The position numbers and the translations under genes were made by a program. A DNA stretch of 64,000 nt from Bryobacteraceae bacterium (GTDB lineage: Bacteria > Acidobacteriota > Terriglobia > Bryobacterales > Bryobacteraceae), in contig JAICJH010000015.1 of the NCBI GenBank assembly GCA_025928545.1, forward strand, positions 1-64,000, read 5' to 3'. Position 1 is the stretch's first letter; every line of letters begins with the position of its first letter. Under the pieces are notes generated by a model. The model was not told the DNA's origin. It searched no databases and saw nothing but the letters and a program-made list of their open reading frames with translations. This document shows positions 19,216 to 28,270 of the stretch, in pieces.

Positions 19216-19786
19216 TGCCGTTCTCCCACATGAATTCGGTGATGTCGAGCTGCAGCGAATCGGTGCCTGGCGGCGTCATCATGTAGACCTGTGTGGTGAT
19301 GGTCTGATTTCCGAACTGAAAAACATTGGACGGCTTCTCGCGACGTTGGGCGATTTCTTCGGGCCTGAGATAAGCGAGCGCCTGACTGGGGCAAACCGTC
19401 GCGCACATGGGGCGCTTACCGACTGAAGTCCGGTCGTAGCACATGTCGCATTTCATCATTTGTTCGTATTGCGGGATAATCTTCGGAATCCCGAAAGGAC
19501 AAGCCAGAACGCAGTTCTCGCAGGCGATGCAACGCGGCTTCAGCGCCGACATCACGATGCCGTCCTCCTCCACCTTGATTGCATCGGCGGGGCAGACCTG
19601 CGCACATGTGGGCTCATCGCAATGCCAGCAAACATAAGCGGAAGTGGCAATGGTCTCGGCGCGATCCACGAAATCGAAATTGATCATCGATTGTCCGCGG
19701 TGGGTCTCGCATTCTTCGCACGCTTTCACACAGGACTGACATCCAATGCATCGCGAGGGGTCCACGTAAAATTCGTAGCCGTACAT
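19208..19786 (-). CDS. 4Fe-4S electron-transfer protein (NrfC/DmsB-like, multi-cluster)
   Basis: DPSRCIGCQSCVKACEEC...CWHCDEPTCAQVCPADAI...CIACENCVLACPFGIP...MKCDMCYDR. Confidence 0.9.
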   Translation of the reverse strand: MYGYEFYVDPSRCIGCQSCVKACEECETHRGQSMINFDFVDRAETIATSAYVCWHCDEPTCAQVCPADAIKVEEDGIVMSALKPRCIACENCVLACPFGIPKIIPQYEQMMKCDMCYDRTSVGKRPMCATVCPSQALAYLRPEEIAQRREKPSNVFQFGNQTITTQVYMMTPPGTDSLQLDITEFMWENGNG

Positions 19787-22036
19787 TTAATTGGTATCTC
19801 CCTGCTTCCGTTCGGGTGATCCGATTGTCACGAGTTGCCGGTCGGCAGCCCATGATGGCGCGCCATCTGCCTTGCGAATCGAGCATGCCGAGACTTTGAA
19901 CTCCGGTATTTTGCTGCGGGGATCAATCGTCCGATGCGTCAGCAAATTCGCGCTTTTCTTGTCCGCCCAGTGATAGGGAATAAAGACCGTATCGGGGCGG
20001 ATGGTTCGCACCACCATGGCCTGAAGCGTGACCTCCGAACGGCGGGTGGTGACAGTCACCCAGTCTTTGTCCGCGATATTTTTGTGCTCCGCCAGGCGCG
20101 GATGTATTTCGACCCGCGGCTCCGGATAAATATCGACGAGTCCGCCAATCCGGCGGGTCTGCGCTCCGGAGAGATACTGACTGACGACGCGGCCCGTCGT
20201 GAGATACGTCGGGAAAGTTTCATCGACCGGATCGCCACTCTCGCGCCATTCGGTCGCCTGAAACCGGCATTTGCCGTCCGGATAAAACGAGACACCACCC
20301 GGCATCAGATTCGGCGTGCCAGGGTGTTCGAGCGTAGGACAGGGCCAGAATACACCCATCTGGGCGTCGATCTTCTCATAAGTAATGCCGTAGTAATCCG
20401 CATGTCCACCGCGGGAAGCTTCTCGCAGTTCGTCGAAGATTTCGCGAGGCGTATGGAACGGAAAGTATTGGCCCCTGCCAAGCCGGCGGGCCAGATCGCA
20501 GACGATTTCCGAATCGCGTCGTGCGTTCGCCGGCGGGTCGACCGCGCGTTGAATATGGATGACGCGACCCTCGGCGCTGCAGGTCACGCCCTCTTCTTCC
20601 TCCTGAAGACTTCCTGCCAGCACAACATCGGCGTAGCGTGCCGTCTCAGACAGAAAGAAATCCGTGACCGCAAAGAATTCCAGTTTCTCCAGCGCCTCCC
20701 GCGTGAAATCCGCATTGGGAAGAGAGACGGCGGGATTAAAGCAGATGGAGAACAGCGCTTTGATCTCGCCCGCATGGATGGCGTTCATGATCTCCTGCGC
20801 CGAATAGCCCGGTTGCGGCAGTTCGTCCGGCTGGATTCCCCAGACACGCGCGACATGTTCGCGTGCCTTCGGGTCAAGGAGGGAGCGCTGGCCAGGCAAC
20901 TGATCGCATTTTTGACCATGCTCGCGTCCACCCTGGCCATTGCCCTGCCCGGTGATCATGGTGCAGCCGCACCCTTCACGCCCGAAGTGGCCTGTCGCCA
21001 GGGTGAGGTTGATCAGCGCCGAACAATTTTCCACACCCTTCGATTGATGTTCCAGCCCGCGCGCATGCATCGCAATGGCCCGGTCGGCCTTTGCGAACAT
21101 GTGCGCGGCTTTCTCAATTGCCTCGGCGGGAACGCCGGTCATCTCGGCCGTTGTGCGCGGATCGAAGCAGGCGACCGATGCTTTGACCGCCTCGAATCCG
21201 GTGGTGTGCTGTTCAATGAAAGAATCGTCCTGCAGATTGTCGCGTAAGACAACATGCATCATGCCGCTGAGGAGAGCAAGATCCGTTCCTGGGCGCAGGG
21301 GGAGAAACAGATCGGCGTTGCGCGAGATGGGAGTGATGCGGGGGTCGGCGACGATCAGTTTGCCGCCATTGTCACGGCACCGCCAGATGTAGTCCGTGGT
21401 AATGGGTGCGCACTCGCCGACGTTTGCGCCGATCGCAAAGATCACATTTGCCTTCGGTATTTCCGACCACGGAATCGGGCTTCGGTCGACGTCGAACGCC
21501 AGTTTGTAGGCAACCCCCGCCGAGACCATGCAGAGGCGCCCGTTGTAATCGACGTGTCTGGTACCGAGCCCGACACGCGCGAACTTACCCATCAGGTACG
21601 CTTTCTCCGTAGTCAGCGATGCGCCGCCGAACACTGCCACGGCGTCCTTTCCGTAGCGTTCCTGGACTTCCCGAAGCCGCCGCGCTGTGAAAGACATCGC
21701 CTCATCCCAACTTGCCTTCACGAAACCGGAATCCGTGCGGAGCAAAGGATCGAGCAGGCGATCCGGATGATTCGATTGCAGGTAGCGTTTGACGCCTTTG
21801 GGACACAGCATGCCGCGGTTAAACGGAAAGTCTTCCCAGGGTTCGAAGCCAATGACGTGATTGTCGCGCACTTTCAGCTGAATGCCGCACTGCTGCCCGC
21901 AGAAGCAGCAATGCGTCTTCACCAGCCGATCGGGCCGGGTTCTCGCCTCTTTACTCCAGCCTCCCTCGGGCGTGTAGTTGAGATGTGGTCCGAAGCGATC
22001 GCGGAGCTGTTCCAAAGTTCCGGGCGGTTTAGCCAT
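19787..22036 (-). CDS. Molybdopterin oxidoreductase, Nas/Nap-type nitrate reductase catalytic subunit
   Basis: CCFCGQQCG...MLCPKGV 4Fe-4S motif; YNGRLCMVSAG (Mo-Cys position); GQGNGQGGREHGQKCDQLPG; no Tat signal. Confidence 0.85.
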   Translation of the reverse strand: MAKPPGTLEQLRDRFGPHLNYTPEGGWSKEARTRPDRLVKTHCCFCGQQCGIQLKVRDNHVIGFEPWEDFPFNRGMLCPKGVKRYLQSNHPDRLLDPLLRTDSGFVKASWDEAMSFTARRLREVQERYGKDAVAVFGGASLTTEKAYLMGKFARVGLGTRHVDYNGRLCMVSAGVAYKLAFDVDRSPIPWSEIPKANVIFAIGANVGECAPITTDYIWRCRDNGGKLIVADPRITPISRNADLFLPLRPGTDLALLSGMMHVVLRDNLQDDSFIEQHTTGFEAVKASVACFDPRTTAEMTGVPAEAIEKAAHMFAKADRAIAMHARGLEHQSKGVENCSALINLTLATGHFGREGCGCTMITGQGNGQGGREHGQKCDQLPGQRSLLDPKAREHVARVWGIQPDELPQPGYSAQEIMNAIHAGEIKALFSICFNPAVSLPNADFTREALEKLEFFAVTDFFLSETARYADVVLAGSLQEEEEGVTCSAEGRVIHIQRAVDPPANARRDSEIVCDLARRLGRGQYFPFHTPREIFDELREASRGGHADYYGITYEKIDAQMGVFWPCPTLEHPGTPNLMPGGVSFYPDGKCRFQATEWRESGDPVDETFPTYLTTGRVVSQYLSGAQTRRIGGLVDIYPEPRVEIHPRLAEHKNIADKDWVTVTTRRSEVTLQAMVVRTIRPDTVFIPYHWADKKSANLLTHRTIDPRSKIPEFKVSACSIRKADGAPSWAADRQLVTIGSPERKQGDTN

Positions 22037-24335
22037 TGGCAGCCTCGTGTGCGGTGGATTTCAGTTTGAGTTGCGTGACCGAGAGTGTTTTTCGCTTGCA
22101 GGGCGGGCAGAGATCCTGCCAGGCGACCTGCGTTCCGTGCATCCGGTAATCGAAGCCCAGTTGAGGCAGGACGGTCTTGAGATCGCGCACGTGCATGGCC
22201 GACGCAAAACGTTGTTTGCAGCGCGGGCAAATCGCGCCCGCACCTTCCGCGCCCACTTTGCGGTACAGCTTTATACCCAACTGGGCTGGTCGCTGGAAGA
22301 TGTGGAAGAACTTTCCGAATGGCAGAAACAGCAGCCCCGCTATGACAGTGATGGCGTGGATGATTGCCAGAAAGCTGTAGGCCGTGCCGCGCAACCATTC
22401 CTGCGAGACTGTCAGCGCGATTCCAGTCACGGAAATTGCGAACAACAGGATGACGGGAAAGAAGTCCATTGCGAAATTCTGGAGCGTCTGGGCGCCTTTA
22501 TCGCGAAGACGCCGCCACAGTGAAAGGACGACTCCTGCGATTACGAGTACCGCGGCAACATCGAGCCCATGAAAAAGCAGCGAGGCAATGACAGTGTGGA
22601 GGGGAAATGTGCCTGCGGGCAATCCGAACAAATAAGTCACGTAGGTGGATTGATCGTTGGGCAGAGAGCGAAAGGCAATCCAGCCGAAGACGAGAGGAAA
22701 TGTTATCGCGGCTGCCAGAATGCAGCCCCAGAAGAGGCATTGGTGCATCCACCAGCGGAGACGCGATCGCCTGGCTATGAATGTCTGGGCAACGATGTTC
22801 TTCCCGGTCAGGCCCGCGAGAGTGATCGACGACGCAAGTATTCCCTGGCTGCGGAATAGTTCCCAACCACGCCGCCAGTACATTCGTGTTGGTGGCTTGT
22901 CGAGCCAGACGTTGTAGTGATAAACGACGCCCCACGTGGCGAAGATAATGGCAAACGTGTAAATCACCAGCGCGGGATCGAAGTTTTCCAAGTTGCGCGA
23001 TCCCACAACAATTGCCGCGATCAGAAGAAGGGTGAACAGCGTGGCCCACGCAGCGGCGCGGACCCGATCCGCCGTTCGGGTGAGATGGTCGGGAAGGGCG
23101 AGGTCCAGCGCATCCTGCCTGGGTATGAAGACGCGGGCGTTGATCCGCCACATCACCAGCGAAACCAGGGCCAGCAGGATAAAGCCGGGCCAGACGGCGC
23201 CCAGGCGGTCGCGAAATACTCCAAGCAACAAAGGGGGGAAGAAACCGCCCAGCCCGCCCATTGCGCCTACCAGCCCCGTAACGGTTCCAGTTTCGCCGGG
23301 AAAGTATTGGGGCACGAGCTTGAAAACAGCGCCATTGCCCAGACCCATCATGACCGCGCAGCCCAGCGCACCGATTGTGAAGGGCAGCATCGAAGGCCAG
23401 GCGAGTAAAAGCGCAAACGGAACGACGATGGAAAAGACAGCCGACAGCACCCGCGCTCCGCCGATGCGGTCGGAAAGCCAGCCTCCCACAGGACGGAGTA
23501 AAGTGGCCAACACAACAAAGCCGGCGGTTCGAAACCCGGCGTCGGCAGGTGTGAGATGGAATTGATCTCTCAGAAGGCTGGGCAGGTAGATCGAGAAGGC
23601 GACGAAGCCTCCGAACGTGAGGAAATAAAACGCCGAGAGAGCCCACGAAAGACGTTCGCGCGCCAGCAGACCAAACATTGCGCCGAGGGTTTTGGGATGG
23701 ACTGCGACCGGTGCGTTCCTCGCGAATTGCCAGAACACTGCCGCCCACAGGACCAGCAATACCGCTATGCCCCGGAAAATATTCTGCCATCCGAAGGAGA
23801 CAGCCAGAAGAGGCCCGAGAAAGACAGCGGCGGATTGGCCGATGTTGCCCAGGCCATAGACCCCGAGCGCGCTGCCGTGCTTTTCAGCACTAAACCATCG
23901 GGAGACAAAGCCTACACCAACGGCAAAAGACGACCCTGCCAGGCCCAGAAAAAAACCGCCGAGAAGGAGTTGCCGATAGGTTTGCGCCATTGGCGTCATG
24001 AAGGCCGGCAGGGCGCAAACCAACATGAGGAACGAAAACACCAGCCTTCCGCCGTAGCGGTCTGCGAGCATGCCGATCGGGAGCCGTGCCAACGCGCCCA
24101 GCAACACGGGCACTGCAACCAGCAGGGCTGCCTGTGTAGCGGAGAGGTGGAACATGTCGCGGAATCGCGGGGCGAAAGCAGCGATTAAGCCCCAGGCTGC
24201 GAAGCAGACAGCGAAGGATATCGTGCCCAATACAAGAGGCACCACTCCAGCGGATTTAACAGGGCTGTTTGGCTGCATGTTGACGACCGGCTGCATATAA
24301 CGACCGGTGTGGACTGTAGTGATTATACGCGCCAT
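22029..24335 (-). CDS. Fusion: NarK-type nitrate/nitrite MFS transporter + NarI/HdrE-like cytochrome b + C-terminal zinc ribbon
   Basis: FFLGLAGSSFAVGVGFVSRWFSAEKHGSALGVYGLGNIGQ (NarK), RWWMHQCLFWGCILAAAITFPLVFGW...FPLHTVIASLLFHGLD...FGKFFHIFQRP (cyt b-like), CPRCKQRFASAMHVRDLKTVLPQ...CPPCKRKTL; start could be internal (MQPNSP). Confidence 0.85.
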   Translation of the reverse strand: MARIITTVHTGRYMQPVVNMQPNSPVKSAGVVPLVLGTISFAVCFAAWGLIAAFAPRFRDMFHLSATQAALLVAVPVLLGALARLPIGMLADRYGGRLVFSFLMLVCALPAFMTPMAQTYRQLLLGGFFLGLAGSSFAVGVGFVSRWFSAEKHGSALGVYGLGNIGQSAAVFLGPLLAVSFGWQNIFRGIAVLLVLWAAVFWQFARNAPVAVHPKTLGAMFGLLARERLSWALSAFYFLTFGGFVAFSIYLPSLLRDQFHLTPADAGFRTAGFVVLATLLRPVGGWLSDRIGGARVLSAVFSIVVPFALLLAWPSMLPFTIGALGCAVMMGLGNGAVFKLVPQYFPGETGTVTGLVGAMGGLGGFFPPLLLGVFRDRLGAVWPGFILLALVSLVMWRINARVFIPRQDALDLALPDHLTRTADRVRAAAWATLFTLLLIAAIVVGSRNLENFDPALVIYTFAIIFATWGVVYHYNVWLDKPPTRMYWRRGWELFRSQGILASSITLAGLTGKNIVAQTFIARRSRLRWWMHQCLFWGCILAAAITFPLVFGWIAFRSLPNDQSTYVTYLFGLPAGTFPLHTVIASLLFHGLDVAAVLVIAGVVLSLWRRLRDKGAQTLQNFAMDFFPVILLFAISVTGIALTVSQEWLRGTAYSFLAIIHAITVIAGLLFLPFGKFFHIFQRPAQLGIKLYRKVGAEGAGAICPRCKQRFASAMHVRDLKTVLPQLGFDYRMHGTQVAWQDLCPPCKRKTLSVTQLKLKSTAHEAANG

Positions 24336-24393
24336 CCAGTCAATTACGCATATGCTGCGACGCGATTACGTCAGATGCCGCCACGAGAGCTCT

Positions 24394-25833
24394 TTACCCT
24401 GCCGATGCCAGCCGGCCGGCCTCGCGTACGTCCTCCAACAAGGTTTCCATGTCGTGGATTGTAGTCCGGTAATTTAGAACGCAGCCACGCAACGCGAAGG
24501 CTCCGCCGACTCGCGCGTTCGAAAGGTAACTGCGTCCCGCGCGCTGCAACGCAACCAAAGTTCGTTCGTTGAGTTCATCAAGATCACCGGTAAACCCACG
24601 GGGCTGGAAACGGAAGCAAAAAATCGAAAGAGCCACAGGGAGAAGCAACTCGAAATCCTCGGCTGCCTCGACGAGGCGTCCGAAATGGCGGGCGCATTCC
24701 ATGTTGCGCTCAATGGCGTCCGCCAGATTCCGCGCGCCGTAGAGTTTGATCTGAAGCCAGACAGTCAGTGCCCGGAGCGGACGGGATAGTTCTGGTCCGA
24801 GATCCCAGAACGCAAAAGCTTCATCCTGCGACAGGCCTATGGGACGCGTGTATTCCGCGCCGTATGAAAACGCGGCGGCCGCCGCTTGCGGATCGCGATA
24901 GAGAATGCAGCCGCAGCCCATCGACGTGTACAACCACTTATGCGGATCGAGCGCGATTGAATCGGCCCGTTCAATGCCGGCAAACAGGTTCCGCGTGGAT
25001 GGCGCCAGCGCTGCGAAGCCGCCGTAGGCCGCGTCCACATGGAGCCACAGACGATGACGCTCGGCCACGTCCGCAAGGTGAGTGAGCGAATCGAAGGCTC
25101 CTGTGGCCGTCGTCCCGGCATTCGCAACGATACACATCGGCCGGAAACCTGCCTGCCTGTCCTGGTCGATGCGACGCTCCAGTTGGCCGATATCCATCCG
25201 CATCTGTGCATCGACGGGAATCGATTGCACGTTTTCGGATCCGATTCCCAGCATGCGTGCCGCTTTCTGTATCGAGAAATGACCCTCACTGGAAACGTAG
25301 ATGCGCAGGGGAGGCTGGTTACCTCCGCCGAGACGCCCGATTTCCGGAGCCGCAGCGGTTCGTGCCGCCGCCAGAGCGGAAAAGTTAGCCATCGATCCGC
25401 CACTGACCAGGATCCCTGTCGCATTGGACTCAAAACCCACAATCGACTTGAACCAGTCAATGACAACGTGCTCCAGTTCCGCGCCCGCGGGGGCCGACCG
25501 CCAGGCTGTTACGTTGGCGTTCAAACCCGCGGTCAGCAGATCGCCGATTGCCGCGACCGGAGTGCCCGGAGATGCGACGTAGCCAAAGAACCTGGGGTGG
25601 CCATTGTGCCTGCTAAGCGGATAAACAATGTCACGGACGACGTTCAGGACATCATCCAGAGCCGCGCCCTCCTGCGGCAACGGTTCGCGGAGAAGTTCAC
25701 GCACGGCGGGCGCAGTGGTTAGCGGCATGGCCGGCAGATCCGCTATCTCGGCGAAATATCGCTCCACGATATCCACTGCGCGACTCGCCATGGCACGAAA
25801 CTGATCCGGGTCCGCTTCAGGATCGAGATACAT
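24394..25833 (-). CDS. PLP-dependent group II (aromatic-L-amino-acid-type) decarboxylase
   Basis: HPRFFGYVASPGTPVAAIGDLLTAGLN...GILVSGGSMANFSAL...LHVDAAYGGFAAL...DSIALDPHKWLYTSMGCGC. Confidence 0.9.
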   Translation of the reverse strand: MYLDPEADPDQFRAMASRAVDIVERYFAEIADLPAMPLTTAPAVRELLREPLPQEGAALDDVLNVVRDIVYPLSRHNGHPRFFGYVASPGTPVAAIGDLLTAGLNANVTAWRSAPAGAELEHVVIDWFKSIVGFESNATGILVSGGSMANFSALAAARTAAAPEIGRLGGGNQPPLRIYVSSEGHFSIQKAARMLGIGSENVQSIPVDAQMRMDIGQLERRIDQDRQAGFRPMCIVANAGTTATGAFDSLTHLADVAERHRLWLHVDAAYGGFAALAPSTRNLFAGIERADSIALDPHKWLYTSMGCGCILYRDPQAAAAAFSYGAEYTRPIGLSQDEAFAFWDLGPELSRPLRALTVWLQIKLYGARNLADAIERNMECARHFGRLVEAAEDFELLLPVALSIFCFRFQPRGFTGDLDELNERTLVALQRAGRSYLSNARVGGAFALRGCVLNYRTTIHDMETLLEDVREAGRLASAG

Positions 25834-25954
25834 AGCTCGATGCTACCGTGATCTCCGTTCCTGATATCGCATTATTTTTGTAACCATATGGCAGTTCAAA
25901 ACTCTCTTGGTTGGACGCCGTTATCGGCGTCATAAACAAGGAGATATTCTCAGC

Positions 25955-26491
25955 ATGGATTTCCGTTTCAAAACTCTCACTCTGGTCACTGCGTTGTTCG
26001 GACTGGCCGGTCTCCAGCTCGTACAGGCCCAGGCTCCGGCGCCTCCGACCGATCCCCAGATTGTAGGGATCGTGATCGCTGCAAATACGATCGATATCAA
26101 TTACGGCAAACTCGCCCTGTCGAAGACGAAAGATCCGCAGATCCACGATTTCGCCCAGCAGATGGTCACCGATCATTCGGCCGTCCAGAAATCCGTGATG
26201 GATCTCGGCGCAAAGCTCCATGTGACGCCGGCCGACAGTCCAACGGCAGATTCATTGAAGAAGCAGGCCAGTGAAACCATGGCCAAACTCAAGGGGCTTT
26301 CCGGGAAGGCGTTCGATAAAGCCTACGTCGATAACGAGGTCGCATATCATACAGCGGTGATCGACGCGGTGTCGAAGGTGCTGATCCCGAATGCTCAGAA
26401 TGCCGAAGTGAAGGCTGCGTTGACGGGCGCGGCGCCTCTGTTTACGGGGCATCTGGAACACGCCAAAATGATTCAATCGAAGATGAAATAG
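25955..26491 (+). CDS. DUF4142 domain protein, exported
   Basis: IVIAANTIDINYGKLALSKTKDPQIHDFAQQMVTDHSAVQKSVMDL. Confidence 0.85.
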   Translation: MDFRFKTLTLVTALFGLAGLQLVQAQAPAPPTDPQIVGIVIAANTIDINYGKLALSKTKDPQIHDFAQQMVTDHSAVQKSVMDLGAKLHVTPADSPTADSLKKQASETMAKLKGLSGKAFDKAYVDNEVAYHTAVIDAVSKVLIPNAQNAEVKAALTGAAPLFTGHLEHAKMIQSKMK

Positions 26492-26511
26492 CCCGGCTGG
26501 ACCACGAAAAC

Positions 26512-26844
26512 ATGCGGCGCGCCTTACTGGCAGTATTAGCGATTTCCACGTGTCTTTGGGGCGCGTCCGCTTCGCGTGTCCATATCATCCTGATTCAGGG
26601 ATTCCAGTTTCAGCCGGAAAACCTGACTGTCCAGGCAGGTGACACAGTGGAATGGAAGAACGCGGACATTGTGCCGCACACCGTCACCTCCGACGATAAG
26701 ACTTTTCACTCCGGACTGATTCAACCCAACCATAGCTGGAAACTGGTCGCCAGGACACCAGGAAGCTATAGTTATTCGTGCACGCCGCATCCTAATATGA
26801 AAGGCATGCTGGTTGTCGGGAGGATCCCCCCAGAGAGACGATGA
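26512..26844 (+). CDS. Cupredoxin/plastocyanin-like protein
   Basis: FQFQPENLTVQAGDTVEWKNADIVPHTVTSDDKTFHSGLIQPNHSWKLVARTPGSYSYSCTPHPNMKGMLVV. Confidence 0.9.
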   Translation: MRRALLAVLAISTCLWGASASRVHIILIQGFQFQPENLTVQAGDTVEWKNADIVPHTVTSDDKTFHSGLIQPNHSWKLVARTPGSYSYSCTPHPNMKGMLVVGRIPPERR

Positions 26845-27509
26845 GCGATTCAGTCTCCCCAGTTGTATCGACGATGAGCGATGAGGAAGTCATCGCGCGC
26901 GTCCTCGCGGGCGATAAGGCCAGTTTCGAGATCGTCATGCGCAGGTACAACCAGCGCCTTTTCCGCACGGCACGCGCGATCCTGCGGGACGATCTGCTGG
27001 CTGAGGATCTGGTACAGGAGGCGTGGGTCCGAGCGTATCAGCACCTCGGCGACTTTGCCGGCCGCGCATCCTTTTCTACGTGGGTACTTCGCATCACCGT
27101 CAATGAAGGTCTGGCCCGGCTTCGAAGGGGCCAGCGATATGCAGAGCAGCGGGAAGCGACAGGCGCAGGAGAACGCATGGATCGATTTAGCTCACCAGCT
27201 CCGGATCCGGAGCAACAGGCGTCCGCTTCGGAAATGCGGGCGCTGCTGGAACAACTGATCGATGGTCTCCCGGACGCGAACCGCGCCGTCTTCATGTTGC
27301 GCGATGTCGAAGGCATGAGTACAGCCGAGGCCGCCGAGATACTCAGTATCAGCGAGGATAACGTCAAGGTGCGACTTCACCGGGCACGTGTATCGCTGCG
27401 TGAAATGTTGATGGCGCACGTAGACATTCAATGCCGAGGGGCATTCAGTTTTCTTGGAGCCCGGTGTGACCGTATCGTCGGGCAGGTTTTCGAGCGCATC
27501 AGGGGTTAG
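26841..27509 (+). CDS. ECF-type RNA polymerase sigma factor
   Basis: FEIVMRRYNQRLFRTARAILRDDLLAEDLVQEAWVRAYQHL...FMLRDVEGMSTAEAAEILSISEDNVKVRLHRAR. Confidence 0.9.
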   Translation: MSDSVSPVVSTMSDEEVIARVLAGDKASFEIVMRRYNQRLFRTARAILRDDLLAEDLVQEAWVRAYQHLGDFAGRASFSTWVLRITVNEGLARLRRGQRYAEQREATGAGERMDRFSSPAPDPEQQASASEMRALLEQLIDGLPDANRAVFMLRDVEGMSTAEAAEILSISEDNVKVRLHRARVSLREMLMAHVDIQCRGAFSFLGARCDRIVGQVFERIRG

Positions 27510-27549
27510 AGAGGTTCTGGCCATCGCGGTGCGGCAAAATTGAATAGAC

Positions 27550-28248
27550 ATGCCCGAGAACCCTTCCCCCCGACAGATTTTGAAAGCCACGCCGCTTTTT
27601 GCCGCATTGGACGACACCGAAATCAATTCACTGGCTGCCCGTTGCGGAATCCGACCCTATTCGCCGGCAGAGATTCTGTTTTCCGAAGGAGAACCATGCA
27701 AGGGGCTGTATATCGTGGTCACGGGTCGTGTTCGCATCTACAAAATGTCTATAAATGGTCGCGAACAGGTGTTATCGGTGGAGGGCCCCGGCGCGTCTGT
27801 TGCAGAACTGCCGGTGTTCGACGGGGGCAGTTATCCCGCATCCGCTTCGGCTATTGAGAAAACGGATGCTCTCTTCGTATCCCGCGCCGATCTGCGCGCG
27901 ATTTGTCTGGAGAAACCGGAAGTTTCGCTGAAGATGTTGCAAGTCGTGGGGGCGCGGCTGCGCAGGTTAGTCGGGATTATCGAGGAGCTCTCTTTCACGA
28001 CCGTCCGGCACCGCCTCATCTCCTGGCTTTTGCGGCAGGCAACTACCGAAGGGCGTGCCGGGGAGCGAGGAATTGTTTTCTCTCTGAACACGAGCCATCA
28101 GGAGTTGGCGGCACAGATCGGCACCGTTCGCGAATTGGTATCGCGCAATCTGGCGCGCCTTCAGGCACAGAGCTTTATCGAGATGAATGGCCGCGAAATA
28201 ACGATCCTGGATCGGGCGGGACTGGAAGCCGACCTCGCATCCATTTAG
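27550..28248 (+). CDS. Crp/Fnr-family transcriptional regulator
   Basis: cNMP-binding-like N-term GEPCKGLYIVVTGRVRIYK; HTH SHQELAAQIGTVRELVSRNLARLQ (ExxSR recognition motif). Confidence 0.9.
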   Translation: MPENPSPRQILKATPLFAALDDTEINSLAARCGIRPYSPAEILFSEGEPCKGLYIVVTGRVRIYKMSINGREQVLSVEGPGASVAELPVFDGGSYPASASAIEKTDALFVSRADLRAICLEKPEVSLKMLQVVGARLRRLVGIIEELSFTTVRHRLISWLLRQATTEGRAGERGIVFSLNTSHQELAAQIGTVRELVSRNLARLQAQSFIEMNGREITILDRAGLEADLASI

Positions 28249-28270
28249 AAAGACCTGAGAATTACCGCTT

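Noticed and set aside
19934-21247. 437-aa plus-strand ORF
   Set aside because: Antisense to the molybdopterin oxidoreductase; no recognisable motifs, His/Arg-rich shadow composition
23520-23550. tRNA T-arm-like sequence ggcggttcgaaacccggcgtc
   Set aside because: Lies inside the narK coding frame with no acceptor/anticodon context; chance match
22498-23790. 430-aa minus-strand ORF
   Set aside because: Alternative frame of the NarK fusion gene; composition (R/S/G/A rich) not protein-like
24300-24393. FNR-type box or sigma70 promoter upstream of narK
   Set aside because: A TATAAT is present on the minus strand, but the TTGACT is only 10 bp upstream of it and no TTGAT-N4-ATCAA dyad was found; not strong enough to report
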